Assembly: GCA_016719385.1 (NCBI GenBank)
Contig: JADJZA010000001.1
Coordinates: forward strand, 620,001 to 684,000
Length of the DNA: 64,000 nucleotides
Source: Candidatus Microthrix subdominans
Lineage (GTDB): Bacteria > Actinomycetota > Acidimicrobiia > Acidimicrobiales > Microtrichaceae
Direction: 5' to 3'
In this document: positions 7,949-17,609 of the stretch, in pieces
Position numbering within the stretch: the stretch's first letter is position 1
Layout: the number at the start of each line of letters is the position of its first letter
Notes under the pieces: generated by a model
The model's database searches: none
Told to the model about the DNA's origin: nothing
Seen by the model: only the letters and a program-made list of their open reading frames with translations
Program-made: the position numbers and the translations under genes

Positions 7949-10900
7949 TTGGATTATGAGGTCATCGATGCCCCCGATGAACCCACCGCGATCCACAGCG
8001 GTCCCCGACGGCTGAAAAAGCGCTACGACGTGGTCGTCATCGGCAGCGGTCCGGCGGGATCGGTGCTGAGCTATCGATTGGCCCGCGCTGGGCTGCGGGT
8101 GGCGGTGCTCGAGCGCGGCACGGAACACCGACCAGGGTCGTTTCCCGAAGCCCCGGGCGAGTTGGTCACCAACAGCCAGCTGTGGCGCAACGGCCTCCGC
8201 ATCGGCGCGGCTGACGCCCTCTTCGACCTGCGGGTGTTCGACGACGTGATGGTCCTCACCGGCTGCGGCGTGGGCGGCACATCGTTGATCAACGCCTCGG
8301 TGTCGGTGATGCCCGATGCCGAGGTGATGGACGACCGGCGCTGGCCGGCCGAGTTGCGCAACGACCCCGGGTGGGCCGATGACATCGGCCGGGTGGGTGA
8401 CCTGACGGGTACCGCAACCCTGCCGGCCGACCGCACCCCTCCCAAGTTGAGCGCTCTCGAGGCGATGGCCGGCGCCCGGGGGATCGACGCCAGCGCCGAG
8501 CGTGCTCCGCTGAACGTGTCCTTTTGTGATGGCCCCAACCCGGCCGGCCTCGAGGTGGCGGCATGCAACGGATGCGGTAATTGCATCACCGGCTGCAACA
8601 TCGGGGCCAAGGGCAGCTACGACCGCAACTACCTTCATCGAGCCCGCTCGTGCGGCGCCCAGGTGTTTGCATCGTGCTCGGTGTCCCACGTCGAAGCGAC
8701 CGCCCACGGCTGGGCGGTCGTGGTGACCGACACCGGCCAGCCATCGGTGCGTCGTCGGGTGGAGGCCGACCGGGTGGTGCTGGCCGCCGGGGCCCTGGGC
8801 TCGACCGAGGTGTTGTTGCGGTCCCGGGAGGCCGGCCTGGAGACCTCTCCGATGCTCGGGCACCGCTTCTCGGGCAACGGCGACCTGATCGCCTGGGGCT
8901 TCGATACCGACGAGCCCGTCGGCGGGGTGGGTGTGCGCAGCGACAGCGACCCTTCCGACTCCGCCGAACCCGATGGCGACGACCGCTGGCTTGGCGTCGG
9001 CCCCACGATCAGCGGGCTGATCCGGTCGGGTCCCGCCGCGGACGGAACCCCGCCCGTCGGCGGCGCAGACGGGCCCGAAACCCCCCTGAGCCGGGACGAT
9101 CATTGGATGATCGAGGACGGCGCCGTGCCGCGCGTCTTCGCGGTGTTGACGCCGCTGTTGCTGGCGGCCTCGGCGCTGCTCGACCGCCTGCCCCTGCACG
9201 AGGGCCCGGAGCGCGTCGCCGGCTGGCTGCGGTCCTTCCTCGACGGTCCCTACGACGGCGCGGTCTCGCGGACGACGACCACGCTGTACATGGCCGCCGA
9301 CGACAGCGAGGGGCAGGTGCAGCTGGCCGGGGCCGGCGTCGAGGTGACCTGGCCCGGCGCCGGCCTGCAGCGCTCACTGACCGAGGGCGGCCAGCGACTG
9401 GCCGACGCCGCCCGCCAGCTCGGGGGCCGCCCGGTGCGCAACCCGGGCCATCGCGGCTGGCTCGGCAACCGACCGGTGTCGGTTCACCCGCTGGGTGGTT
9501 GCGTGATGGGCGGTGACGCCGGCGACGGCGTCGTCGATCACCGGGGTCGGGTGTTCGCCGGTGCGGCCGGTCGGCACACCTACGTCGGCCTGTACGTCAC
9601 CGATGGGTCGATCGTCCCCCGGTCGCTGGGAGCCAACCCGTCCCTGACGATCGCCGCCCTGGCCGAGCGCACCGCCCGGCTGATGCTGGCCGAGATGGGC
9701 CTCGACGCCGACCCGATCGACTCGGTCCCACAGGGCGACGTGGCGCCGGACGACGCCGCCCCGGCACCCGACGTGCCGGGACCCAGGGTGCGCTTCACCG
9801 AACGCCTGGGCGGCCACGTGATCGTCGGCGGTCAGGCCAGCCCGATCGTCCTTGGCCTGCGGGTGGCGGTCGAGGACCCAGCAGCGGTGCGGCGCAACCC
9901 CGAGCAGACCGAGCTGCGGGTGACCGGCACGGTCGATGCGCCGTTGCTGCATCCGGCGCCGATGACCGTCACGTGGGGAACGCTCCGGTTGGTCGCCGAG
10001 GATCCCGACCAACCGGTCGGACACCGGATGGAGTATCGCCTGGGGCTGCGCGACGCCGACGGTGCGCGCTACCGGCTGGACGCCGACAAGCTGATCCTCG
10101 ATCAGCCCGGCATCGATTGGCTGTGGGACGCCACCGAGGTGGCGGTCTCGATTCGCCCGGTCGCACCCGACGGAGAAGCCGCCCCCGACCGGCCGGTCGA
10201 ACGCGCCTACGGGCTGGCCCGGCTGGCACCGTTCGACGCGGTGCGGATGGGGTTGTCGCTTCGAGGCCCGGAGGGTGGGGCGCCGGCCGAGCAGGCCCGC
10301 GCCATCGGCTCGTTCCTGGGGGCGTTCGCACTCCCGATGACCCGCATCTTCGGCAAGGCTGCTGTGGGCGGCGCCGAACTTCGGGCCGCACAAGGCGGCG
10401 TCCAACGTCGCCGCCAGCTGGCGCTCCCCCCGATGGAGCAGCATTGGCTGGGCCGGGACCGACGCTGGAGCGTCCTCCCACCCGACGATCCGATCGTGGG
10501 GCTGCGCCGCTTCCGGGGTGGCTCGGCCGGGCCGGTGTTGTTGGCGCCCGGCTTCGGCATGTCGAGCGACCACTACCTGCTCGACAGCGCCGCGCCCAAC
10601 CTGACCGAGGTGCTCGTCGAGGCCGGCTACGACGTGTGGCTGTTCGACTACCGATCGTCGATCCGCTTTCCCGGGGCCGGGCGCCCCTCCGACCTGGACG
10701 AGGTTGCCACCATCGATTGGCCGGCCGCCGTCGGCCGGGTGCGGGCGATCACCGAAGCCGACGAGGTGTCGGTCGTAGCCCACTGCGTTGGTGCAGCCAC
10801 CGTGCTGATGGCGCTGCTCGACGGCATGGACGGCGTCGGCGCGGTCGTGTGCTCGCAGATGGCGGCCCACTTCGACGTGCCGGCGTTCACCCGCTTGAGG

Positions 10901-11455
10901 GCGAGGCTTCGGCCCGGGCCCAAGCTGGAGGCGCTGGGGTTGACCTCGGTGTTCCCCGACCGGGGCACCGGCCTGGCCGCCCGCTTGGCCGACCTGGCTG
11001 CCCGGCCCACGCCGCTGGCGCACGGCGAGCGCTGCGATTCGCCGGTGTGCCGGTGGGTGTTCTTCTTCTACGGGCCAACCCACCACCACGCCAACCTCGA
11101 CCGCTACACCCACAGCCGCATCGCCGAACTGTTCGGCGAAGGCTCCCTGCGCGGCATGGACCATGTCGGGTCGATGTTCACCGCCGGTCGGCTGGTCGGT
11201 GCCGACGGGAGCGACGCCTACCTGCCCCACGTCGAGCGGTTGAACCTCCCCATCTTGTTTCTGGCCGGCACCCGCAACCGCCTGGTGCTGCCCTCGAGTT
11301 CGGCGCGCACCCTGGCGTGGCTGCGCTCCCACCATGGGCCGGAGCTGCACCAGCGGCGGGAGTTGCCCGGCTACGCCCACCTCGACGGTTTGATCGGCCG
11401 CCGGGTCGACCGGGACGTGTTCCCGCACATCCTCGAGTTTCTCGACGCCCGGTAG
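7949..11455 (+). CDS. GMC oxidoreductase fused to alpha/beta hydrolase (cholesterol-oxidase-like)
   Basis: This 1168-residue protein joins two enzymes. The N-terminal part (about 25-590) is a glucose-methanol-choline type FAD oxidoreductase: YDVVVIGSGPAGS, the Cys cluster CNGCGNCITGC (residues 206-216) followed by NIGAKGSYDRNYL as in mycobacterial ChoD, and the C-terminal GMC signature with VHPLGGCVMG and NPSLTIAALAERTA. A linker beta-domain follows (about 615-750). The last 300 residues form an alpha/beta hydrolase (APGFGMS; elbow AHCVG) with Cys946 where Ser is usual. A sterol or lipid substrate is inferred only. The start is uncertain: TTG at 7949 is chosen because the segment after GTG 7841 is AT-rich and looks non-coding. 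No strong ribosome binding site is seen. Confidence 0.85.
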   Translation: MDYEVIDAPDEPTAIHSGPRRLKKRYDVVVIGSGPAGSVLSYRLARAGLRVAVLERGTEHRPGSFPEAPGELVTNSQLWRNGLRIGAADALFDLRVFDDVMVLTGCGVGGTSLINASVSVMPDAEVMDDRRWPAELRNDPGWADDIGRVGDLTGTATLPADRTPPKLSALEAMAGARGIDASAERAPLNVSFCDGPNPAGLEVAACNGCGNCITGCNIGAKGSYDRNYLHRARSCGAQVFASCSVSHVEATAHGWAVVVTDTGQPSVRRRVEADRVVLAAGALGSTEVLLRSREAGLETSPMLGHRFSGNGDLIAWGFDTDEPVGGVGVRSDSDPSDSAEPDGDDRWLGVGPTISGLIRSGPAADGTPPVGGADGPETPLSRDDHWMIEDGAVPRVFAVLTPLLLAASALLDRLPLHEGPERVAGWLRSFLDGPYDGAVSRTTTTLYMAADDSEGQVQLAGAGVEVTWPGAGLQRSLTEGGQRLADAARQLGGRPVRNPGHRGWLGNRPVSVHPLGGCVMGGDAGDGVVDHRGRVFAGAAGRHTYVGLYVTDGSIVPRSLGANPSLTIAALAERTARLMLAEMGLDADPIDSVPQGDVAPDDAAPAPDVPGPRVRFTERLGGHVIVGGQASPIVLGLRVAVEDPAAVRRNPEQTELRVTGTVDAPLLHPAPMTVTWGTLRLVAEDPDQPVGHRMEYRLGLRDADGARYRLDADKLILDQPGIDWLWDATEVAVSIRPVAPDGEAAPDRPVERAYGLARLAPFDAVRMGLSLRGPEGGAPAEQARAIGSFLGAFALPMTRIFGKAAVGGAELRAAQGGVQRRRQLALPPMEQHWLGRDRRWSVLPPDDPIVGLRRFRGGSAGPVLLAPGFGMSSDHYLLDSAAPNLTEVLVEAGYDVWLFDYRSSIRFPGAGRPSDLDEVATIDWPAAVGRVRAITEADEVSVVAHCVGAATVLMALLDGMDGVGAVVCSQMAAHFDVPAFTRLRARLRPGPKLEALGLTSVFPDRGTGLAARLADLAARPTPLAHGERCDSPVCRWVFFFYGPTHHHANLDRYTHSRIAELFGEGSLRGMDHVGSMFTAGRLVGADGSDAYLPHVERLNLPILFLAGTRNRLVLPSSSARTLAWLRSHHGPELHQRRELPGYAHLDGLIGRRVDRDVFPHILEFLDAR

Positions 11456-11476
11456 GCGTCACCGCCGGGACGGGCA

Positions 11477-11506
11477 TTCTGTGGCCGTCAGCAGGCGGTC
11501 TACGCT
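11477..11506 (+). promoter_or_regulatory. candidate leaderless promoter of the HhH-GPD gene
   Basis: TTCTGT (11477-11482) and TACGCT (11501-11506) are separated by 18 bases, and the ATG at 11513 lies 6 bases after the -10 box. Without a ribosome binding site this suggests a leaderless message. The -35 element is weak. Confidence 0.3.
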
Positions 11507-11512
11507 CCGGCC

Positions 11513-12106
11513 ATGGCCGATCTCAGCTTTCCGATCACCGGCGATCCCGACGACGACGCCCTGTTGCTCGAGGATCCCTTCGCTCTGCTGCTGGGCATGT
11601 TGTTGGATCAGCAGGTGCCGATGGAGTGGGCCTTCAGGTCGCCGGCCCGGCTGCGGGAGCGCATGGAGGCTGCCGAGCCCAATTCGTTTTCCCCCGAGGG
11701 GCTTGCCGCCCTGGACGAGGAGGACGTGATCGCACTGTTCGCCGAGAAGCCGGCCCTGCACCGCTATCCCAAGTCGATGGCCAAGCGCGCCCACGGGGTG
11801 GCCCGGATTCTGGTCGACGAATACGGCGGTGATGCGGCCACGCTCTGGCAGACCGCCGACGACGGAGCGGAGCTCTACCGCCGCCTCCGGACCCTGCCCG
11901 GGTACGGCGAGGAGAAGGCGAAGATCTTCGTCGCCCTGCTGGCCAAGCGTTTGGACGTGCGCCTGGATGGCTGGCAAAAGGCGGCCGGAGCCTTCGGCGA
12001 CGACACGCCGCGATCCGCCGCCGATGTGGGTAGCGCCGACGAGCTGACGCTGGTGCGCCAGTGGAAGCAGGCCCAGAAGCAGCGCGGCAAGTCAAAACAG
12101 GAGTAG
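11513..12106 (+). CDS. HhH-GPD-type base excision repair protein
   Basis: The 197-residue protein fits the small actinobacterial HhH-GPD family: LLLGMLLDQQVPMEWAF near the N-terminus, a central helical region, and LRTLPGYGEEKAKIFVALLAKR (about residues 123-144), which is the helix-hairpin-helix with the Gly-rich turn that grips DNA. Family members are assumed to be DNA glycosylases that remove damaged bases; activity has not been inferred beyond that. The usual catalytic Asp after the hairpin could be the D in LDVRLDGWQ. The C-terminal tail is basic (KQAQKQRGKSK). It starts 57 bases after the GMC fusion and converges with the BTAD regulator. Confidence 0.85.
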   Translation: MADLSFPITGDPDDDALLLEDPFALLLGMLLDQQVPMEWAFRSPARLRERMEAAEPNSFSPEGLAALDEEDVIALFAEKPALHRYPKSMAKRAHGVARILVDEYGGDAATLWQTADDGAELYRRLRTLPGYGEEKAKIFVALLAKRLDVRLDGWQKAAGAFGDDTPRSAADVGSADELTLVRQWKQAQKQRGKSKQE

Positions 12107-12151
12107 CGATCGGCCCCAGGCGATGCAGGCGGGCGGTTCAGCGCGTCCGGT

Positions 12152-15100
12152 TCACGACACCACGGTCGGTGACAGGGCCCGGGCCTGGCCGGCCAACCAG
12201 TTGAGCCCAAGGAGGTCGGCTCGCGCTGCGAGCGCCTCGGGGGCCTCCGCCCGACGGTCGTCGTCGGTCCCGGCGCCAAGCCGGGCCAGCTCGATGTCGG
12301 CGAGCAACTTCCAAGGTTCGGCGCCCACCCGCGCAGACCGCCGGCTGGCGTGGCGGAGGGCGTCGACCGCGGCCTCGTTGTGGTCGGCCCCGCCCAGCGT
12401 CGCCTCGGCCATGCCGAGGTAGTGCCAGCCGAACCCCATGAAGACCGTTTGTCCGAGGATGATGCCCGCATCGGCGTGGTCGGCGAACCAGTCGACGAGG
12501 AGTGCGGCCCAATCGGCCCGGCCGGTGGCGTGGGCCACCATGGCTGCCGCAGCGGCTATCACCGAGCCGTTGTAGCGAGCGTCGCCCTCGAGGAACGAGG
12601 CCAGGTCGAAGCCGTCGATGAGGCGATCTGCCCCGTCGACATCGCCGGAGATGGCCAACAGCCAGGCATCGAGGAAGGTCCACATGTCGGCCCTGGTGGT
12701 GAACCCGGAGATGGCGACGACGAACTGCCGGGCCTCCTCGTGGTCCCCCCGAAAGATCTGCCATGGCAGCCGGACCAGGTGGTCGACCACCTCGGCATGT
12801 AGCTCCCGGCCGGTGGAAACCAACAGCCGCTTGGATTCATCGGCCAGCGCTTCGGCCCGATCGAAATCGCCCTGTGAACCGGCGCGCATGGCGTGATAGA
12901 GGCGATCGAGGCGGGCCAGATCTGCGCCTCCAACCTCGTTGGCCGAGGCTCCGAAGCGTGCGGCGATGTCGTCGGCCGCCTCCAGATCGCCGGAGGTCAG
13001 CGTGGCGTGCAGCCGGCACTTGATCACCTGTAGGGCCAGCATCTGGTCGCCCGCTTGGGCGACCAGATCGTCGAGACGCTCGATCAGCCGCCACGCAGCG
13101 ATCGGGCCGGCATCGAGCTCGCAGGCCCAGAACCGGTTGATCCCCACCCGCGCCCGAATCTCGGGTGGGGCGGCGTCGCAGAAGCGCTCGGCCTGGTCGC
13201 ACAGCGCCCGCCGGGCCGACTCGGACAGATCCCAATAGCCGAGTTCGGCCAGGCGTGCGGTCAGCTCGGCCCGCAGGAACGGCTCGTCGTCGACCAGCCA
13301 GTCCAGGGCATCTGTGACGAGGGCGGGGATCGACGGGTCGGAGGCGTCGCCCATCGGAAGGACGCCGCCGACGTGGAGTGCCGCGAGGGCGGCGAGGTCG
13401 AGGCGGCCGGCTCGCCGGGCCCGGGTGATCGCAGAATGAAGCAGCGCTCGTCCGTCGCCCTCGTGGACGAAGGTCGACCAGACCCGGCCCCGCTCGATCA
13501 AGAGCTCCGCCGCCAGCACGTCGTCGTCGGCATCGTCGGAGACCAAAGCCAGCGCAGCGGCCAGCTCGGCATCGGCGCGCTCGTAGGCCGAGTTGCGAAC
13601 CGCCGAATCGGCCGATGTCCGCAGCCAGTCGATCGCCGGGGCGCGGCCGACCAGCGGCGCAGCCGCGAGGTAGTGCCGGGCGATGTCACCGGCGCCGACG
13701 ACATCGCCGCCCGCCCGACGATCGGCCAGCAGTTCGGCGGCCCGCCGGTGCATCGCCTGGCGCTTCGCCGGCCCGATCTCCTCCAACATCACACGTCGGA
13801 TGAGGCCGTGCACGAACCGATACCGATCCGAGACAGCGGCCGGGTCGCTGCGATCGTCCATGCGTTGGGCCTTGGCCAGGCGGATGAGCAGTCCGTCGTC
13901 GAGCAGCTCGCCGAGGGCCGACGCAGCGGCATCGGCGTCGAGGCCCGACAGCGCAGCGGTCAGCCAGCCGCGGGGTCGCGCGCCGTCGACCGCCGCCGCC
14001 TGCAGCATGGTGACCGCCTCGGGCGAACAGCGGGCGATCCGCCGCCGTGCCAACCGGGCGAGCGGTGTGGTGATCGGTGCTCCGTCACGGTCGGCGAGCA
14101 GGTGGGCGATGAACATCGGGTTGCCGCCGCTGCCGGACAGCAACTCGGCGCGATCGACGTCGGGTCGGCCCAGAGCTTCGGCGAGCTCGCCAACCGCGAT
14201 TTCGTCGAGCGGCAAGAGGTCGATCTCGACCACCTCGACCTGATGGGGCAGGGTGCCCAGCCAATCGGCCAGGTTGGCGGTCGGGATCAACCCCGATGGT
14301 TGGGTGATCAACAGGACGGTCACCGGCGTCGCAGCCATTGGGGCGAGCAGACGGCCGATCACATCGAGCGTGTCGGTGTCGACGTCGTGGACCTGATCGA
14401 TGATCAGCAACGGCGGGGTGCCGTCACCATCCGGCGACGATCCGGCACGCGCCACCAGGGCGCTGAGCGCCGACACCAGCGCGTTTCTGCCGGTCGCCGG
14501 GGGCGCCGCAGCGTCGTCCTCGGGTTCGATCAGCCGGCGCAGCGTCTCCATCGACGCGCTGGACTCCAGGCCGGTGAGCAGGCCGGGGTTGTGGATCTCG
14601 GCGTGTTCGGCGATATCGGCCAGCGCGGGAAACGGTCGACTCAATGAGTCGTCGCATGAGCCGAACAGCACCGTGCGGTGGCGCGGCGCCGCTCGGAGGC
14701 CGCGAACCAACTCGGTGACCAACTTGGTCTTGCCGCTGCCGGTCTCGCCGCTCAGCACGATCAGCCGGGCTCGCGCCTCGACGGCGGCGCCGAGGCGGGC
14801 CAACTCGACGGTGCGACCCACCGGTGGGGTGGCACCGTCGTCAACCCAACAGCTGCACCCCTCGAGCGGGCTGGTGGGGGCGATGGCGGTTCCCCGGATC
14901 AGGCCGGGGTCGTGTCTGAGGATCTGGTGCTCGAGCGCCTTGAGCGCCGGGCCCGGTTCCAGGCCGAACTGGGTGCCCAAGCGCCGGCGTGCGCTCTGGT
15001 AGGCGGCGAGGGCATCCTTCTGGTGCCCGGCCCGGTACAGCGCGGTCATCAGCGCCTCCCAGTACCGCTCGTTCTCCGGGTGGGCCTCGCTGAGCACCCG

Positions 15101-15655
15101 GAGCTCCGAGATCAGGGTGGCGTCATCGCCTGTCTCGAGGCGCAGCTCGATCTCGAGAGCCCGTACGTCCTTGCGCAACTGATCGAGTCGGACGGCTTCA
15201 CCGCGGGCCCAGTCCTGGCTGGCGAACTCGCTCAGGGGCGGCCCACGAAACCGCGCCAGGGCGTCGCGCGTTCGGGTCAGAGCTGCGCCGGGATCGACCG
15301 CTGCCAGGCTGCGGGCGGCGTGAAAGGCGTCATCGACCAGCACCGCATCGAGCTCGGTGGGCGCCAGCACCAACCGGTAGGCCCGTCCGCCGATCGTCTC
15401 GATCCGATCCAGGCCGGGCAGTGCTCGCAGGTTGTGCACCTGAGTTTGCAGGTTTCGCTTGGCGGAGTCGGGGGCGCGTCCGGGCCAGAGATCGTCCATC
15501 AGCGTGTCGAAGCCGACCGCCTCTCCGTGCGCGAGCACCAGACGAGCGAACAGGCCGCACCGGCTGGGCCCGGTGAGCCCGATCGGTTGGCCGTCCATGG
15601 TCACGCTCAGTGGGCCCAAGATCTCGACGAACAATCCGGCCGCCGTCGTGCTCAT
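12152..15655 (-). CDS. BTAD/AAA ATPase large transcriptional regulator (AfsR/SARP-like)
   Basis: The 1167-residue protein has a SARP-type layout. An OmpR-like winged helix (about 8-95: LFARLVLAHGEAV, VHNLRAL, GGRAYRL) is followed by the bacterial transcriptional activation domain (about 100-245: ERYWEALMTALYRAG and AAYQSARRRLGTQFGLEPG). An NTPase then has Walker A GETGSGKT (303-310) and the Walker-B-like LLIIDQVHD, where the second acidic residue is Gln. The C-terminal half is a long helical repeat region of TPR/MalT type. Such proteins activate target promoters in an ATP-dependent way. The ATG at 15655 is chosen from the domain start. It is divergent from enolase; its targets are unknown. 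Confidence 0.9.
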   Translation of the reverse strand: MSTTAAGLFVEILGPLSVTMDGQPIGLTGPSRCGLFARLVLAHGEAVGFDTLMDDLWPGRAPDSAKRNLQTQVHNLRALPGLDRIETIGGRAYRLVLAPTELDAVLVDDAFHAARSLAAVDPGAALTRTRDALARFRGPPLSEFASQDWARGEAVRLDQLRKDVRALEIELRLETGDDATLISELRVLSEAHPENERYWEALMTALYRAGHQKDALAAYQSARRRLGTQFGLEPGPALKALEHQILRHDPGLIRGTAIAPTSPLEGCSCWVDDGATPPVGRTVELARLGAAVEARARLIVLSGETGSGKTKLVTELVRGLRAAPRHRTVLFGSCDDSLSRPFPALADIAEHAEIHNPGLLTGLESSASMETLRRLIEPEDDAAAPPATGRNALVSALSALVARAGSSPDGDGTPPLLIIDQVHDVDTDTLDVIGRLLAPMAATPVTVLLITQPSGLIPTANLADWLGTLPHQVEVVEIDLLPLDEIAVGELAEALGRPDVDRAELLSGSGGNPMFIAHLLADRDGAPITTPLARLARRRIARCSPEAVTMLQAAAVDGARPRGWLTAALSGLDADAAASALGELLDDGLLIRLAKAQRMDDRSDPAAVSDRYRFVHGLIRRVMLEEIGPAKRQAMHRRAAELLADRRAGGDVVGAGDIARHYLAAAPLVGRAPAIDWLRTSADSAVRNSAYERADAELAAALALVSDDADDDVLAAELLIERGRVWSTFVHEGDGRALLHSAITRARRAGRLDLAALAALHVGGVLPMGDASDPSIPALVTDALDWLVDDEPFLRAELTARLAELGYWDLSESARRALCDQAERFCDAAPPEIRARVGINRFWACELDAGPIAAWRLIERLDDLVAQAGDQMLALQVIKCRLHATLTSGDLEAADDIAARFGASANEVGGADLARLDRLYHAMRAGSQGDFDRAEALADESKRLLVSTGRELHAEVVDHLVRLPWQIFRGDHEEARQFVVAISGFTTRADMWTFLDAWLLAISGDVDGADRLIDGFDLASFLEGDARYNGSVIAAAAAMVAHATGRADWAALLVDWFADHADAGIILGQTVFMGFGWHYLGMAEATLGGADHNEAAVDALRHASRRSARVGAEPWKLLADIELARLGAGTDDDRRAEAPEALAARADLLGLNWLAGQARALSPTVVS

Positions 15656-15822
15656 CGCTTCGGATCCGGCCACGCAAGTACCGTACCGACCCGAGGCCGC
15701 CCGTCCCGAAACGGGTCCGGCGGCGCTGAACGCTGTCGGTGACAGGCGGCGCCCTCCGCGTCGGCGCACCGCTCCGGCGCTAGCGTTGATCACCCCGGTC
15801 ATGAGCGAAAGGCGTTTCCCAC

Positions 15823-17127
15823 GTGAGCTTCATCGATGACGTACTGGCCCGACAGATCCTCGACTCTCGAGGAAACCCCACCGTCGAGGTGGAGGTGGGC
15901 CTGAGCGACGGGTCGGTCGGCCGGGCGGCGGTGCCATCCGGCGCGTCGACCGGTGCGTTCGAGGCGGTCGAGCGACGCGACGGCGGCGACGCGTACGCCG
16001 GCAAGGGCGTCCTCGGCGCGGTCGGAGCGGTCAACGGTGAGATCGCCGAGCTGGTGCTGGGCCTCGATGCGCTGGACCAGCGCGGCGTCGATCGGGTGAT
16101 GTTGGAATGCGACGGCACCGACAACCTGGAACGTCTGGGAGCCAACGCGGTGCTGGGGGTGTCGCTGGCGGTCGCCAAGGCGGCGGCGTCCAGCCTGGAG
16201 TTGCCGCTGTACCGCTACGTCGGCGGCGTGTCGGCCTGCGTGTTGCCCCTCCCGATGCTCAACGTGATCAACGGCGGCGAGCACGCCGACAACAACGTCG
16301 ACCTTCAGGAGTTCATGATCGTGCCCGTCGGGGCGGCCTCGTTCTCCGAGGCGCTGCGCTGGGGCACCGAGTGCTACCACGGTCTCAAGTCGGTGCTGTC
16401 CGACCGGGGACTGTCGACGGCGGTCGGCGACGAGGGGGGCTTTGCGCCCAACCTCGGCTCCAACGAGGAAGCGCTGGCCCTGCTGGTCGAAGCGATCGAG
16501 GCCGCCGGCCGGACGCCCGGCGAGGACATCGCCCTCGCCCTGGACACCGCGTCCACCGAGTTCTACTCCGACGGGCTCTACCGCCTGGCCGGAGAGGGCC
16601 GGGACCTGGCACCGGGCGAGTTCGTCGCCTACCTGAGCGGCCTGTGTGACCGCTACCCGATCGTGTCGATCGAGGACGGCATGGCCGAGGAGGACTGGGA
16701 TGGCTGGGCGCAGCTCACCGCCAGCCTCGGCGACCGCATCCAGTTGGTCGGCGACGACCTGTTCGTCACCAACCCGGCCCGCCTCCAGCGGGGGATCGAC
16801 TCCGGCGTCGCCAACTCGATCCTGGTCAAGGTCAACCAAATCGGCACCCTCACCCAGACCCTCGAAGCGGTGCAGCTGGCCACCCGCAACGCCTATACGT
16901 CGGTGATGAGCCACCGCTCGGGCGAGACCGAGGACGCGACGATCGCCGACCTGGCGGTGGCGACCAACTGCGCTCAGATCAAGACCGGTGCGCCAGCGCG
17001 AAGCGATCGCGTCGCCAAGTACAACCAGCTGTTGCGCATCGAGGAGCAGCTGGGCGACGAGGCGGTCTTCGAGGGCGGGGCGGCGCTGGGCCCGCGACCG
17101 GTGATGCGACGTGGCGCCCCGTCCTAA
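15823..17127 (+). CDS. eno: enolase
   Basis: The glycolytic enzyme interconverts 2-phosphoglycerate and phosphoenolpyruvate. The 434-residue product carries all family landmarks: QILDSRGNPTVEVEV at the N-terminus, PSGASTG with the mobile loop, NVINGGEHADN, GDEGGFAPN, the metal-binding Glu/Asp of SIEDGMAEEDW and GDDLFVTN, the catalytic Lys of ILVKVNQIGT and SHRSGETED. The GTG at 15823 aligns with the usual N-terminus. Its 3' end overlaps ftsB by 17 bases, the conserved actinobacterial eno-ftsB arrangement. Confidence 0.98.
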   Translation: MSFIDDVLARQILDSRGNPTVEVEVGLSDGSVGRAAVPSGASTGAFEAVERRDGGDAYAGKGVLGAVGAVNGEIAELVLGLDALDQRGVDRVMLECDGTDNLERLGANAVLGVSLAVAKAAASSLELPLYRYVGGVSACVLPLPMLNVINGGEHADNNVDLQEFMIVPVGAASFSEALRWGTECYHGLKSVLSDRGLSTAVGDEGGFAPNLGSNEEALALLVEAIEAAGRTPGEDIALALDTASTEFYSDGLYRLAGEGRDLAPGEFVAYLSGLCDRYPIVSIEDGMAEEDWDGWAQLTASLGDRIQLVGDDLFVTNPARLQRGIDSGVANSILVKVNQIGTLTQTLEAVQLATRNAYTSVMSHRSGETEDATIADLAVATNCAQIKTGAPARSDRVAKYNQLLRIEEQLGDEAVFEGGAALGPRPVMRRGAPS

Positions 17128-17530
17128 AAGGGCCGCAACGGCCCGACCTGGCGACGGAGCCGCCACCAAGGCTGCCCGCCTGCCCACCCGTCGCCGTTGG
17201 TTTTGGGTGGTTGCGTTGGCCGTCGTGTCGCTGTTTCTTGCCCTGCTCGCACTTCCGGTGCGCAACCTGTTCAGCCAGAGCTCGGAGCTGAGCCTGGCCC
17301 GCGCCGAACTGGCCGAGCTCCAGGGCGACACGACCGAGCTCGAGCGGCGCCAGGCCGAGCTCGAGGATCCCAAGCAGGTCGAGGTGCTCGCCCGCCGAAA
17401 CCACGGCATGGTCTTTCCCGGCGAGGAGAGCTACGTCGTCTTGCCGCCGACCGAGGGCGGCGAGGTGCCGCCGTGGGTGGCCAAGGGCTGGGACTTCGAC
17501 CCGGCGGCCCCGGCATCGACGGACCCGTAG
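17111..17530 (+). CDS. ftsB: septum formation initiator FtsB/DivIC family
   Basis: The 139-residue bitopic protein has a basic cytoplasmic N-terminus, one membrane segment (about residues 30-48, FWVVALAVVSLFLALLA) and a periplasm-side coiled coil (about 55-88, rich in Leu and Glu). A short conserved ARRNHGMVFPGEESYVVLP segment follows, typical of actinobacterial DivIC. It belongs to the FtsQLB-type divisome subcomplex. The GTG start overlaps the end of eno, so the two are co-transcribed. In related genomes the next gene is a DUF501 protein; here about 6.9 kb of transporter genes lie in between. Confidence 0.9.
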   Translation: MAPRPKRAATARPGDGAATKAARLPTRRRWFWVVALAVVSLFLALLALPVRNLFSQSSELSLARAELAELQGDTTELERRQAELEDPKQVEVLARRNHGMVFPGEESYVVLPPTEGGEVPPWVAKGWDFDPAAPASTDP

Positions 17531-17609
17531 GTCCGCTCCTCCAAGGTTCCAACGGAGAGATCGCTGACCTAGGGTCGCGATGATTCACAGATCACCTGAG
17601 GGGCACACG

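Noticed and set aside
9374..11428. Long open frame on the minus strand opposite the GMC fusion gene
   Set aside because: It shadows the recognised plus-strand protein, has low-complexity H/R/G/Q composition and no homology; such antisense frames are expected in high-GC DNA.
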